Below are positions 53,789 to 63,539 of a stretch of DNA of 64,000 nucleotides, piece after piece. The notes beneath the pieces are model-generated. The model had not been told where the DNA came from. It ran no database searches and saw only the letters and a program-made list of their open reading frames with translations. Position numbers and translations under genes: made by a program. Position 1 is the first letter of the stretch; the number at the start of each line of letters is the position of its first letter. The DNA lies in the NCBI GenBank assembly GCA_023228995.1, contig JALOAD010000005.1:77735-141734 (forward strand), read 5' to 3'. This stretch comes from JALOAD01 sp023228995 [NCBI: Candidatus Muiribacterium halophilum]. GTDB taxonomy: Bacteria; Muiribacteriota; Muiribacteriia; Muiribacteriales.

Positions 53789-54877
53789 TTAACTATTATT
53801 TTTTTTAAATTCAGCCATAAAATCAACAAGAGCTTTTACACCTTCTACAGGGTGAGAATTATATACAGACGCTCTTATTCCGCCAACTGATCTGTAACCT
53901 TTAAGACTTTTCATTCCTTTTTTTGCAGCTTCTTCAATAAATTTTGCATCTAATTCTTTTGATGAAAGAACAAATGGAATATTCATCATAGATCTCTGAG
54001 ATACATTTGTAACAGGACTTTTGTAGAAACCATCTGAATTATCAATTGCATCATATATCATTTTAGCTTTTTTCTTTACAAATGTGTACATTTTATCTAA
54101 TCCACCAATTTCTTTCTCAACCCAGTTAAATACAAGTCCACAAACATAAATTGCAAAAGCTGGTGGAGTATTGTGCATAGAATCTTTTTTAATATGAGTA
54201 GAATATTTCATAATTGTTGGAAGTTTTGAAGTATGTGGTAATCCACATAAATCTTTTTTTACTATTACTATAGTAACTCCAGCTGGTCCAGCATTTTTTT
54301 GAGCTCCAGCATATATTAAACCAAATTTAGATACATCTACAGGTCTTGAAAGGAAATCAGAAGACATATCACATATAACTATTTTATTTTTAAATTCTGG
54401 AAGTTCATTATAACAAGTACCAAAAATTGTATTATTGCTTGTATAATGTAAAAATTTTGCATTAGTTAATTTTGGTTCAGGAATATATGTAAATCCATCT
54501 GCTTCACTTGAGCATACTAGATTTGCTTTTTTTCCTATTTTTACAGCTTCTTCATAAGCTTTAAGTCCCCAGTTACCTGCTACAATATAATCACATTCAT
54601 CTTCATCAGTCATAAGATTCATAATAGACATTGCAAACTGAAGTGTAGCTCCACCTTGAAGAAACAAGACTTTATGAGTATCTGGTACATTTAAAAGTCT
54701 AACAAGAGTTGCTTCTGCATTTTTAATTATTGAATCATATTCTTTACCTCTATGACTCATTTCCATTACAGACATTCCACAGCCTTTCCAGTTCATTAAA
54801 TCCTGTTGAACTTCTTTTAAAACGCTTTCTGGTAATACTGCTGGTCCAGCTGAAAAATTATAAATTCTACCTGACAT
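53789..54877 (-). CDS. serC: Phosphoserine aminotransferase
   Basis: 362 residues, family length. PLP enzyme of serine biosynthesis converting 3-phosphohydroxypyruvate to phosphoserine (and possibly a step of pyridoxal synthesis). NFSAGPAVLP opening, GGATLQFAM phosphate loop, PLP lysine in YAGAQKNAGPAG, and C-terminal SVGGIRASVYNSHPVEGV. GGGAGGC precedes the ATG. Single gene with its own promoter; no serA or serB nearby. Confidence 0.96.
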   Translation of the reverse strand: MSGRIYNFSAGPAVLPESVLKEVQQDLMNWKGCGMSVMEMSHRGKEYDSIIKNAEATLVRLLNVPDTHKVLFLQGGATLQFAMSIMNLMTDEDECDYIVAGNWGLKAYEEAVKIGKKANLVCSSEADGFTYIPEPKLTNAKFLHYTSNNTIFGTCYNELPEFKNKIVICDMSSDFLSRPVDVSKFGLIYAGAQKNAGPAGVTIVIVKKDLCGLPHTSKLPTIMKYSTHIKKDSMHNTPPAFAIYVCGLVFNWVEKEIGGLDKMYTFVKKKAKMIYDAIDNSDGFYKSPVTNVSQRSMMNIPFVLSSKELDAKFIEEAAKKGMKSLKGYRSVGGIRASVYNSHPVEGVKALVDFMAEFKKNNS

Positions 54878-54949
54878 AAAATGCCTCCCTAGGTTTTATC
54901 AATTGAAATCTCAAAATTATATATTTAATAATAGAAATCAATTATAAAA

Positions 54950-54977
54950 ATTATATATAAAATATTTATTTAGTCAA
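54950..54977 (-). promoter_or_regulatory. Promoter of serC
   Basis: Minus strand TTGACT (54977-54972), 16-bp AT spacer, TATAAT (54955-54950), about 73 bases before the ATG. Confidence 0.72.
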
Positions 54978-54984
54978 GGGGGAT

Positions 54985-55040
54985 AATAAAAACTGTGTAA
55001 GGGTTTGGGGGTTTAAGGGGTTTAAGGGGTTTGGGGATAA
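54985..55040. repeat. G-rich telomere-like tract
   Basis: GTAAGGGTTTGGGGGTTTAA, then two more AAGGGGTTT units and GGGGATAA. On the minus strand this is the C-rich vocabulary of the other spacers. It sits between the deacetylase gene's stop and the serC promoter and could form G-quadruplex structure. Confidence 0.75.
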
Positions 55041-55047
55041 ATGTTAA

Positions 55048-55962
55048 TCAAAATCCTCTAGTCAATGAAAATTTTTTTTTATCTTTGAGTATTTCTGAAA
55101 CAAACAATAGTTTTATATTTTTTTCTTTAATTAGTTCTGGTAGATAATTTTCAAGAACATCAATTGTATTTTTTCTAACATGACATATTGATATTGAAAC
55201 ACCTCTTTTTAAAGATATTGCAACAGCTTTATCAAGTTGTTCCTTAATATATTCATGCTCATTTTTATTATCCATAAAAATATCTCTTGCCATATATTGA
55301 GTATTAAGAACACCTGATATATTTTTTACCACTGAATCTGAAGTTGTCAAGGAATCAACAAAATACAAATTATTTCTTTTTAAAAAAGTTAATACAGTCA
55401 GCATTGTAGATTTATCAGAAGTCGCAAGAGAACCTTGATGATTATTAGCACCTTTTACATGTTTAAGCTCTTTTAACATGTTATTTAATTTAATTATAAT
55501 GTCATCTCTTTTCTGATTAATTTTAATAACATTAGTTTCTTGAGCAACAATATTTTTAGTTTCCATAGGAATATGGGCCATTATCTCAAAACCGTTTTCA
55601 TAAGCTTCATCATGAGCTTTTTTTGTATTATAAAGACCAGGAATAATAGACATTGTGATTTTTAAATTTTTTTCTTTTAATCTTTTGAATAATTCAAATT
55701 TATTCTCATATCCATAACCAAGATCATCCATAACAATAGCCATATAACCATTATATTGTTTATCATGTTCTGATTTATTTATTTCTTCTTTATCATCATA
55801 TATATTATTTTTAATAGGTTCAGGAATTACAACATTTTCATATTCTTGTGCTGGAACTTCTTCTATAACCACTGTTTTTTGTGTAAATAGTGAAATACAC
55901 CAGAATAATGTAGATATAGATATAAAAACAGCAGTAATTATAAAAAGTTTTTTATTCATCAA
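55048..55962 (-). CDS. Divergent polysaccharide deacetylase family protein (YibQ-like)
   Basis: 304 residues. N-terminal membrane anchor (about 5-27), then a NodB-like barrel from 72: MAIVMDDLGYG, TMSIIPGL, IMAHIPMET and GANNHQGSLAT, the signature set of the divergent deacetylase family. Acts outside the inner membrane; family members occur beside envC and ctpA, as here, where it follows ctpA on the same strand after 69 bases. Substrate unknown, probably a peptidoglycan-type or other envelope glycan. Confidence 0.9.
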   Translation of the reverse strand: MMNKKLFIITAVFISISTLFWCISLFTQKTVVIEEVPAQEYENVVIPEPIKNNIYDDKEEINKSEHDKQYNGYMAIVMDDLGYGYENKFELFKRLKEKNLKITMSIIPGLYNTKKAHDEAYENGFEIMAHIPMETKNIVAQETNVIKINQKRDDIIIKLNNMLKELKHVKGANNHQGSLATSDKSTMLTVLTFLKRNNLYFVDSLTTSDSVVKNISGVLNTQYMARDIFMDNKNEHEYIKEQLDKAVAISLKRGVSISICHVRKNTIDVLENYLPELIKEKNIKLLFVSEILKDKKKFSLTRGF

Positions 55963-56031
55963 TCATCTCCACTCAATTTTTTTAATTATCGACAATATTA
56001 TAGACAAAATTAAAAAAATGTATAAAGATAT

Positions 56032-57321
56032 TTACTTAGTATATATACTATTAAGCAGTTCTGCACCTTCTAATATATCAGCAGCAGCTTTCATCTGATT
56101 GTCATATTTTCCAATTTCTATTTTGATTACTTCACCTTTTTCTCTTTCAAATATTTTCTTTTGTTCTTTTTCATAATTTTTCACTCTATCTTCATCAATA
56201 TCTTTTAATAATTCTTCACTTACTTCAGGCATATCAACAGCGATATCCGGTGCAATTCCATCGCCATGTATGCATATTCCTGAAGGAGTATAATATTTAG
56301 CTGTAGTAACAGCAATAGCAGCTCCATCATCAAGAGGTATAACAGTTTGAACAACACCTTTACCAAAAGTATTGCTTCCTACAAGAAGACCTCTTTTAAG
56401 ATCTTTTATAGCACCTGCAACAATTTCAGAACCACTTGCACTTCCTTTATTTACAAGAATTACTAGAGGAAGATCTATTATTCCATCCTGATAAACAGGA
56501 TAACTTACTTCTTCATTATTTCTTCCTTTTATTGAAACAACAGTTTTTCCTTTAGGTAAAAGAACCGAAGCTGTTTCAACCGCTGTATTAAGGAGACCTC
56601 CAGGATTACTTCTCAAATCTACTATAAGACAATCAATAGAAGCATTTTTTCTTAATTTTTCAATTTCTTCTTTAAATTCTGTGCCAGTTCTTTCTCCAAA
56701 ATTATTTATTCTCACATAACCTATATGATTTCTAATAACTCCAGACTGACTAATTGTGGAAACATTTATATTATCCCTCTTAATATCCATATCTATGTAT
56801 TTTTCTTTACCATCTTTTGCTTTTCTCAATATCGTTAGTTTAACAATAGTACCAATAGGACCTTTAATTTTTTTTGTAGCATCAATAGTATGCATATGAG
56901 CTGATGGTTCATCATCTATTTTATAAATAATATCTCCTGGCTGAACTCCTGCTTTCCATGCTGGAGTACCTTCAATAGGACTTACAACCATTAAATAATC
57001 ATCTTTGTTTGTAATTATTATACCAACACCTGCAAAAGTACCTGTAGTTTCTTCCTGCATTTCTTTATAATTTGTAGGTTCCATAAATCTTGTATAAGGG
57101 TCGTCAAGAGTTTTAAGCATTCCTTCAATTGCACCATAAATCATCTTAGTATCATTTACTTCATAGGTGTCTGAAACTCCAACAAAATTATCTTGAATTA
57201 TTTTTAACACTCTATCAACCATTGAAGCTTTCTTAATATAAGTAAAAGGAATTGAAGCCCCCTGAGAAAAGATAAACACTAATAGGATTAACATTCCAGT
57301 TAAAATACTCTTTTTTTTCAT
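56032..57321 (-). CDS. C-terminal processing peptidase (S41, CtpA/Prc-type)
   Basis: 429 residues. Export signal MKKKSILTGMLILLVFIFSQ; N-terminal helical part; PDZ domain (about 94-180, GVGIIITNKDDYLMVVSP); S41 catalytic domain with S296 in NKGSASGSEI and K321 in NTFGKGVVQ, the usual 25-residue spacing of the Ser-Lys dyad. Such proteases trim envelope proteins including peptidoglycan hydrolases, which fits the EnvC-like protein encoded just upstream. Confidence 0.94.
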   Translation of the reverse strand: MKKKSILTGMLILLVFIFSQGASIPFTYIKKASMVDRVLKIIQDNFVGVSDTYEVNDTKMIYGAIEGMLKTLDDPYTRFMEPTNYKEMQEETTGTFAGVGIIITNKDDYLMVVSPIEGTPAWKAGVQPGDIIYKIDDEPSAHMHTIDATKKIKGPIGTIVKLTILRKAKDGKEKYIDMDIKRDNINVSTISQSGVIRNHIGYVRINNFGERTGTEFKEEIEKLRKNASIDCLIVDLRSNPGGLLNTAVETASVLLPKGKTVVSIKGRNNEEVSYPVYQDGIIDLPLVILVNKGSASGSEIVAGAIKDLKRGLLVGSNTFGKGVVQTVIPLDDGAAIAVTTAKYYTPSGICIHGDGIAPDIAVDMPEVSEELLKDIDEDRVKNYEKEQKKIFEREKGEVIKIEIGKYDNQMKAAADILEGAELLNSIYTK

Positions 57322-57350
57322 ACATCCTCCGTTTGTTAAACAAATTTATA

Positions 57351-58529
57351 TTAATTTTTTATATGTTTTTCAGGATTAACAGGTTCACCTTTATATCTTA
57401 TTTCAAAATGAAATAAACTTTCTTCAGGATTATCGACATTGAGATTTCCTGTAGCAAGTTTTTCGCCTTTAGTTATACTCTGCCCTATTCTTACAAAAAT
57501 ATCACCAAGATAAGTATAAACCGTTGTATAATCACCTGTATGTTTTAATATAAGAATTTTTCCTAAACCGCTCATTTCACCTTTATAAGCAACTTTTCCT
57601 GTTTCTGAAGCTATTATCCAATCTTTTTCAAAAACTTGAATATCTATTCCCTGATTATTAAAAATAGTATTATATTCATTATACTGTTGACCATAAGGTA
57701 ATTTCACTGGTCGTTTTTCGGTAAGTGGCCATTCGAAATCAAGTTTTGTATTATCGGTTGGTTTGTCTGAATATAAAGAATTTTTTTCACTAATAGCAGT
57801 ATTTTTTATTTTATCATCATCTTTTTTTATCTCAATATTTACAATTGACAATATTCTCTGATAATCTCTTTCTATATCAATATATTTTTCCTCAAGTGTT
57901 CTTTTTTCAATTTTTACTTTTGTTAAAAGTTCTTCTTTTTCTTCTTTTAATTTTTCAAGATTATTTTGTTGTAATTCAAGTTGATCATAAAATTGCATAA
58001 GCTCTTCTTTTTGTAAATTTATATCATTATTTGTCTTTTCAAGTGTTTTAAGGTCAGTTTTAACAGTGTCAAGAAAAATAAGCTCTTCTTTTATAATTCT
58101 TTTCATAATTCTATATTTTTTTAAAAAAGTATTAAATGATGATGAATCAAAAAAGATTTTTGAATAATCCCAGTTTTTTCTTTTATAAATATAAACTATA
58201 TAATTTTTAAGTGCTGGAGATTTTTCAACTATCTTTTCTTCAAGAATAGTTTTATTTTTAAGATTTTCCTCTATACTTAAACCAAATTTTCTAATACTTT
58301 CTCTTACAAAATCAATTTCTTCTGATAATTCAATTTCTTCTTCTTTTATCATATTAAGTCTTGATACAAGTTCGTTTTCCTTTTTTTTTGCAGAATTAAG
58401 AAGAATTTCTGTTTTTTTCCGTTTTCTATCCAATTCTGTTAATTCTTCAGCATTATCTTCTGAAATTGAATAAACAGGTGTAAGTATTATAAAACATAAT
58501 ACTAATATAAATACTTTTTTATACATCAA
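57351..58529 (-). CDS. EnvC-like coiled-coil protein with degenerate LytM (M23) domain
   Basis: 392 residues. Signal peptide, long coiled coil (about 25-235, Lys/Glu-rich heptads) and a C-terminal M23 fold (265-392, LGKILILKHTGDYTTVYTYLG). The zinc ligands are replaced: the HxxxD site reads NNQGID, the HLH site reads LFHFE. This matches EnvC of E. coli, an inactive LytM factor that switches on cell-wall amidases at the septum under FtsEX control. FtsX is encoded directly upstream with an 11-base overlap, which supports this role. Confidence 0.88.
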   Translation of the reverse strand: MMYKKVFILVLCFIILTPVYSISEDNAEELTELDRKRKKTEILLNSAKKKENELVSRLNMIKEEEIELSEEIDFVRESIRKFGLSIEENLKNKTILEEKIVEKSPALKNYIVYIYKRKNWDYSKIFFDSSSFNTFLKKYRIMKRIIKEELIFLDTVKTDLKTLEKTNNDINLQKEELMQFYDQLELQQNNLEKLKEEKEELLTKVKIEKRTLEEKYIDIERDYQRILSIVNIEIKKDDDKIKNTAISEKNSLYSDKPTDNTKLDFEWPLTEKRPVKLPYGQQYNEYNTIFNNQGIDIQVFEKDWIIASETGKVAYKGEMSGLGKILILKHTGDYTTVYTYLGDIFVRIGQSITKGEKLATGNLNVDNPEESLFHFEIRYKGEPVNPEKHIKN

Positions 58530-59409
58530 GAAATTTCCTCACTGAAATTAGCGAACCAATTATACCAAGAAAAACTCCTGAAAAAACTAATTTAGAATAT
58601 AATTTAAAAAGTTCAGGTAAATCAGTAACAAATGGTATAAAAGGAAGAATATCCTTCATATTATCTACAATTTGAGGATAAGAAAATCCAATAATAATAG
58701 TTGCAGCAAGTCCACCGATAAGACCTTGTATAACACCTTCAAATATAAGTGGCATTCTAATAAAAGTATTTGTAGCTCCTACAAGTTTCATTATTTCTAT
58801 CTCATCTCTTCTTGCATAAACAGTTAGTTTTATTGTGTTTGAAACTATAAACATAGAAGCTATACCTAAAAGCACAACAAGAACTGTTCCAATAAGTCTA
58901 AGAACTTGAGTGAATTTATTAACTTTTTCTACAATTTCCTGACCATAAAAAACATCATCTATTATATTAAAATTCTTTTTTAATTCTTTTATTATACCAT
59001 GCACTGATATTGAGTTTTTTATTTTAAGTTCAATAGAATCAGGCAGTGGATTATTATCAAGGGCAGTTATAAGAAAATCTTCTTCTCCAAGTTCTTTTTT
59101 TAATTTTTCTAAAGCATCGTTTTTTGATACAAATATAAATTGTTGTATATTATCCTTGGATTTTAAAAACTTCTTCATTTCTTCAAGAGTTTCATTATTA
59201 TAATCATTTCTTAGGTAAACAGTAACATCTATCTGACTCTCCAATACTTTTGCAAATTCTTTGAGATTCATTGAAAAAATAAGAATAAAACCAAATATAG
59301 CAAGTGATATTGTTATTGTAGTTATTGCGGTAAAACTCATGAGTCCAGCTCTAAAAAAGCTAATAAATGCTTCTTTTATAAAATAACTTAATTCATTAAT
59401 TGACTTCAT
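58519..59409 (-). CDS. ftsX: Cell division ABC transporter permease FtsX
   Basis: 296 residues. Cytoplasmic start, helix 1 (about 20-45), an extracellular loop (50-160, VTVYLRNDYNNETLEEMKKF, the part that contacts EnvC-type partners) and three further helices (170-290) with RRDEIEIMKLVGATNTFIR, the FtsX signature. It passes FtsE's ATPase signal across the membrane. Overlaps ftsE by 14 bases and the EnvC-like gene by 11. Confidence 0.94.
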   Translation of the reverse strand: MKSINELSYFIKEAFISFFRAGLMSFTAITTITISLAIFGFILIFSMNLKEFAKVLESQIDVTVYLRNDYNNETLEEMKKFLKSKDNIQQFIFVSKNDALEKLKKELGEEDFLITALDNNPLPDSIELKIKNSISVHGIIKELKKNFNIIDDVFYGQEIVEKVNKFTQVLRLIGTVLVVLLGIASMFIVSNTIKLTVYARRDEIEIMKLVGATNTFIRMPLIFEGVIQGLIGGLAATIIIGFSYPQIVDNMKDILPFIPFVTDLPELFKLYSKLVFSGVFLGIIGSLISVRKFLDV

Positions 59410-60085
59410 AAGTATATAAACCTCGCTCAGTATCTTTTATTATTCTGCCATCTTTAAGAACAATAACTCTTTCTCGCATTCTATCTACAATAGTTTTTGA
59501 ATGAGTTGCCATTATAACTGTAGTTCCTCTAAGATTTATTTCTTTAAGCATTTTCATAATATCATTTGATATATCAGGATCTAAATTTCCTGTAGGTTCA
59601 TCTGTAAGTAAAATCGCAGGATCATTTACTAAAGCTCTTGCAATACAAACTCTCTGTTGTTCTCCACCTGAAACCTGATCAGGATACATTCTAGCTTTAT
59701 GAAGAAGTCCTACAAGATCAAGAGCTTTTCTTGTCTGCATATCAACAGTTGATTTAGGAATACCTATAACTCTCATTGCAAAAGCAACATTTTCAAATAC
59801 AGTTTTTGTTTTTAAAAGTTTAAAATCCTGAAATACAACTCCAATATTTCTTCTAAGATATGGTACTTTGCTTTCTTTAAGAGCTTCAACATTTCTTCCA
59901 TCGATTATAACATGACCTTCACTTGGAAGTTCTTCTCTAAATATCATTTTTAAAAAAGTCGATTTACCAGCTCCTGAAGAACCAATAAGAAATATAAATT
60001 CTCCTCTTTCAATCTCAACATTTATATTATCAAGAGCTCTAACTCCATTTGAATATACTTTAGAAACATTATACATCTGTATCAT
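59396..60085 (-). CDS. ftsE: Cell division ATP-binding protein FtsE
   Basis: 229 residues. Walker A LIGSSGAGKSTFLK, Q-loop VFQDFKLL, signature VSGGEQQRVCIARAL, Walker B ILLTDEPTGNLD and the switch ATHS. ATPase of the FtsEX complex, which gates peptidoglycan hydrolase activation at the division site. Opening MIQMYNVSKVYSNGVRALDN is typical. Four bases after the DUF5693 gene. Confidence 0.95.
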   Translation of the reverse strand: MIQMYNVSKVYSNGVRALDNINVEIERGEFIFLIGSSGAGKSTFLKMIFREELPSEGHVIIDGRNVEALKESKVPYLRRNIGVVFQDFKLLKTKTVFENVAFAMRVIGIPKSTVDMQTRKALDLVGLLHKARMYPDQVSGGEQQRVCIARALVNDPAILLTDEPTGNLDPDISNDIMKMLKEINLRGTTVIMATHSKTIVDRMRERVIVLKDGRIIKDTERGLYTYEVN

Positions 60086-60089
60086 AAGT

Positions 60090-62003
60090 TTATTTCTCCG
60101 TTTTTTTATAATAAAAGATAAAAAATTTTATCCAATCATTTAATAATAACAAAATAATACCTGTTATAACACCTAAAATCAAACCTGTTATAGTTCTAAT
60201 AATACTTACCTGTAAAGGAATATGAAAATGCATAAAAGTGTTGAATATACTTGTCTGACCAACTAAAATTGCAAATAAAAGTAAAAAATATGAAATTGAT
60301 TTTTTGCTTAAAAATTTTTTATTTGAAAAAAATAAAAGTGCAGGATAAAACATAAAAAATTCTTTTGTTCTCGGTCTAATTATAAAATAATCCTCAAGAA
60401 ATATTCTTATTTTTTTTTCCAAAGGAAGCATAAAATCAGCTCCTGCATTAGAACTTCTAAGAACATAATAAAAAGAAATAAACAAAAATATCGAAAAACC
60501 AATAACATGTTTGAATTTAATTTCTTTTTCAAGAATATCTGAAATACGAACTCCTGTACTTTTTATTATATAAATAAATAAAATCAAAACAGGAAGAACA
60601 AGTGATAATTTAACACCTCTAAACTGCATTTGACCTTGAATAAATAATTCTTTATAAAACAAAGGAAGTATAAGCATAACTCCGGTTAAATTATAACTTA
60701 AAAGCTCGGTTATATTATTAAACACTGTGTTTATATATTTTTTTATATTGGAATTATTACCTGTTTTTAATAGATTTAAACTAGTAACCGGTATTATAAC
60801 TGATATTAAAAAAGATACTGCTAATACAAAAGAAATATTTCCTGAGAATTTATAAAAATATAATGCTAAAACTAAACCTGTTAATAATTCAAAAATAAAT
60901 ATAGATAAAGAATCTTTTTTAATTAATATCCTAAACGAATAAAAAATAAAAAATACAATGCTAAATAATATTATTGATTGAAAAAGTAAAATATCTTTTA
61001 TTTTAAACATGCTAAAATAATCTAAATAACCTTTATCAAATCCAAATTTATGAAGATTATTTGAAATTTTCTTTAAAAGATCAAAATTTTTTTCTTTTGA
61101 AAAATCCTCATTAAACTCATATTTTAAAAAGGAAATTTTTCTTTCAATTACAGCTTTTCTAATTCTTCTTATATAATCATCTTCATTAAGATTAAAATCT
61201 TCTTCAAGCAAATGACCCCTTAAAAAAGGAAATGGAATTGAGTATTTACTAAATTCAAAATCGACTTTTTTAATATTTTTAAGCAATAGATAATTATTTA
61301 ACTCATTATTTATATTATGTGTAATAACATACTCAGGAAGTAGTATATGTCTTTTAAGAAAATCCAGCTGTCTTTCTGATTTTATAACGCTTAAATCAAA
61401 TGCTATTCTAAATTCAGAAAGTCTAAGATATTGAATAAACTCTTCATCAAATTCAATATACATATTATGAATTGCTTTTTTTGAAAAATCAGTTACAAGC
61501 ATATAAAAATTTTTTTCATTTTTTCTAAAACCAATTTTTTTAGTTGTAATTTCTGAAAAAACAGAATTATTTTCAATTTTAATTCTTTCATCAATATATT
61601 CAAGAAGTTCTTTGTTTTCAGAATAAATATAAGTATATTCGTCAATTATTCCGGCTTCTCTAAGAATCTCTGGTATATAAGGAGATATAACCGCTTGAAT
61701 ATTAATATAATTTTTAATTTCAATTCCTGTTGATGCAAGGAGTTTTCCTTCCATTTCAAGATCTTGGCAAGTCTTTGGGCTCAATTCAATAACAGATATA
61801 TAATCATTAAAATTATATTTAACTACATTTTCAAAAAAATCACTTTTACCATAATCTATAACATCTTTAAATCTAACACAAACCTCATATTTATTATGTT
61901 TTTTTTCACTAAAATGTCTTTCTGAAAGAATATAAGCAGAAAATATCAATCCAATTATAATAATTAATGCTCTTAATGTATTTATTGTTTTTTTAAATTT
62001 CAT
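60090..62003 (-). CDS. DUF5693-type polytopic membrane protein
   Basis: 637 residues. Signal-anchor helix (12-26), an extracytoplasmic part (35-300) with the two-fold pattern seen in DUF5693 (YISVIELSPKTCQDLEMEGK; ELLEYIDERI), and eight or so C-terminal helices (335-630). DUF5693 proteins are known from Firmicutes beside wall-polymer genes such as csaB; function unknown. Here it sits immediately before ftsE, suggesting an envelope role. Overlaps the next gene upstream by ATGA. Confidence 0.65.
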   Translation of the reverse strand: MKFKKTINTLRALIIIIGLIFSAYILSERHFSEKKHNKYEVCVRFKDVIDYGKSDFFENVVKYNFNDYISVIELSPKTCQDLEMEGKLLASTGIEIKNYINIQAVISPYIPEILREAGIIDEYTYIYSENKELLEYIDERIKIENNSVFSEITTKKIGFRKNEKNFYMLVTDFSKKAIHNMYIEFDEEFIQYLRLSEFRIAFDLSVIKSERQLDFLKRHILLPEYVITHNINNELNNYLLLKNIKKVDFEFSKYSIPFPFLRGHLLEEDFNLNEDDYIRRIRKAVIERKISFLKYEFNEDFSKEKNFDLLKKISNNLHKFGFDKGYLDYFSMFKIKDILLFQSIILFSIVFFIFYSFRILIKKDSLSIFIFELLTGLVLALYFYKFSGNISFVLAVSFLISVIIPVTSLNLLKTGNNSNIKKYINTVFNNITELLSYNLTGVMLILPLFYKELFIQGQMQFRGVKLSLVLPVLILFIYIIKSTGVRISDILEKEIKFKHVIGFSIFLFISFYYVLRSSNAGADFMLPLEKKIRIFLEDYFIIRPRTKEFFMFYPALLFFSNKKFLSKKSISYFLLLFAILVGQTSIFNTFMHFHIPLQVSIIRTITGLILGVITGIILLLLNDWIKFFIFYYKKTEK

Positions 62004-62752
62004 TTAAAAGACTCTACTTCATCCTTGTCAAAACTGGATATAATGAATTTCTCGTTTAAAATTTCAATTCTGCTAACTCTAATATCAAATCTATTTCTTT
62101 CAAGATCAATTACAGGATTCATAGAGCTTACAAATTTACTAAGAAGAAATTTAGGCATTTTTACTCTTTCTAAAGCAATATATTCAGCTTGAAAATTTAT
62201 TTTTTTTTCATCTTCTACATAAAAACTACCTTTTATTTTTATATTAGAACTTAAAAATACAGCTTTAACATTCCCATAAAGATAAATATTATTTGGTTTT
62301 AAAATAGCTTTAGGATTATTTACTTTTATTTTTTTATTTTTGCTTTCAAGAAGCTCATTTAGATTTTTTTGAGAAATCTCAGCATGAAATCTTATTCTCA
62401 TATCTTCACCTGGAATAAACTCATTTTTTTTTATTAATTTATCTTTATCAAGCTTAATATTATAAAGATACATATAAACAAAATCTGTTCTAAGATCATC
62501 AACAAAAACATTTTCTGCTTTAACTTCAATAAACGGAATATATCCTGTTAAATAATTATAAGACTTTAATTCTGGAATATTTAAAAACACTTTATCTCTA
62601 TCTTTTTCATTAAAAAAAGCTTTTATACCTGTTTTTAAGTTTTTCATAAACACTTCTTTATTGTCTAATATACTAAATTCTGATTCTGCCATTGTAAAAA
62701 AACTTGTAAAAATAAAAATTATCAAAAAAATATTTAATTTACTTTTTTTCAT
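62000..62752 (-). CDS. Secreted LmeA/DUF2993-like lipid-binding protein
   Basis: 250 residues. Signal peptide (about 8-23), then a mostly beta protein whose order of motifs follows DUF2993: paired strands (FVDDLRTDFVYMYLYNIKL), an ITE-LN-type step (AEISQKNLNELLESK), IYLYGNVKAVF, and MPKFLLSKFVSSMNPVIDLE before the last strands. LmeA-type proteins bind phospholipid in the periplasm. Assignment rests on pattern only. Overlaps both neighbours. Confidence 0.55.
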   Translation of the reverse strand: MKKSKLNIFLIIFIFTSFFTMAESEFSILDNKEVFMKNLKTGIKAFFNEKDRDKVFLNIPELKSYNYLTGYIPFIEVKAENVFVDDLRTDFVYMYLYNIKLDKDKLIKKNEFIPGEDMRIRFHAEISQKNLNELLESKNKKIKVNNPKAILKPNNIYLYGNVKAVFLSSNIKIKGSFYVEDEKKINFQAEYIALERVKMPKFLLSKFVSSMNPVIDLERNRFDIRVSRIEILNEKFIISSFDKDEVESFK

Positions 62753-63539
62753 TTAAATTCCTTGATTTTAATATTCTGTTTACAAAAAAAGAAGGTTCGA
62801 TTTCTTCAAGTGGAATTTTTGTTTGAGCTATAGATAAAAATCCTGCTTTTCCAAAGAGAATGTCGAATCTATCAATTTTTTCTCCATCTGTATCAATATT
62901 ATATATTTTTTTACCATAAATATTTCCATTTTCAAAATTCTGAAAATTAATTATTATATCAACAAAATCACATTCAGTGCATATTTTTCTAAAATTATAA
63001 TAATCTGTATCAAGAAATAATATAATAGTTGAATTTGTATCTTTACCAACTAAATTTGCAATATTAAACTCTCTTAACTTTTTAACACTATCTTCCATTA
63101 TATAATATCTATTTTCTTTTTGAATATTGGTATTAACAAATAAAAAATATATATCAGTATTATTTGTTGTTTTTTTATGAAAAAAATCCATAAAAAATGC
63201 TTTTCTGTCAAATTTTGGTGAAAAATTAGTAATAACAAAAGGTAAATTAACATTATTAAAATTACTCAATAATAAAAACTTGCTCAAAAAAAGTTTTTTT
63301 ATAAAAGTATTATCAAAAATTCTATCTTTTTCAAATCTCTCTGAAATAACATAGGGTATAAAAAAAGTATTATCAAGCTCTTGTCTATTATCCTCAACAT
63401 AAGTAAATATCTGTGAGATATTATCAGGAGTTATCTTTCTAATATTATAAAAAGAAAAAGCATCAAATCTCTGACAATATACATTAAAACCAAAAAATAT
63501 TAATAATATATATATATATGTTTTTTTACTCATTATCAT
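62739..63539 (-). CDS. Secreted protein of unknown function
   Basis: 266 residues with a signal peptide (KKTYIYILLIFFGFNVYC), then a mixed alpha/beta domain. No family recognised. Segments such as FNIANLVGKDTNSTIILFLDT and ECDFVDIIINFQNFENGN with KKIYNIDTDGEKIDRFDI recall the second half of 5'-nucleotidase-type metallophosphoesterases (the D-V-I-I strand followed by G-x-x-I-G-R-L), but no metal-site motif is present, so any such relation is a degenerate one. ATGA overlap with the GGDEF gene upstream. Confidence 0.5.
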   Translation of the reverse strand: MIMSKKTYIYILLIFFGFNVYCQRFDAFSFYNIRKITPDNISQIFTYVEDNRQELDNTFFIPYVISERFEKDRIFDNTFIKKLFLSKFLLLSNFNNVNLPFVITNFSPKFDRKAFFMDFFHKKTTNNTDIYFLFVNTNIQKENRYYIMEDSVKKLREFNIANLVGKDTNSTIILFLDTDYYNFRKICTECDFVDIIINFQNFENGNIYGKKIYNIDTDGEKIDRFDILFGKAGFLSIAQTKIPLEEIEPSFFVNRILKSRNLNEKK

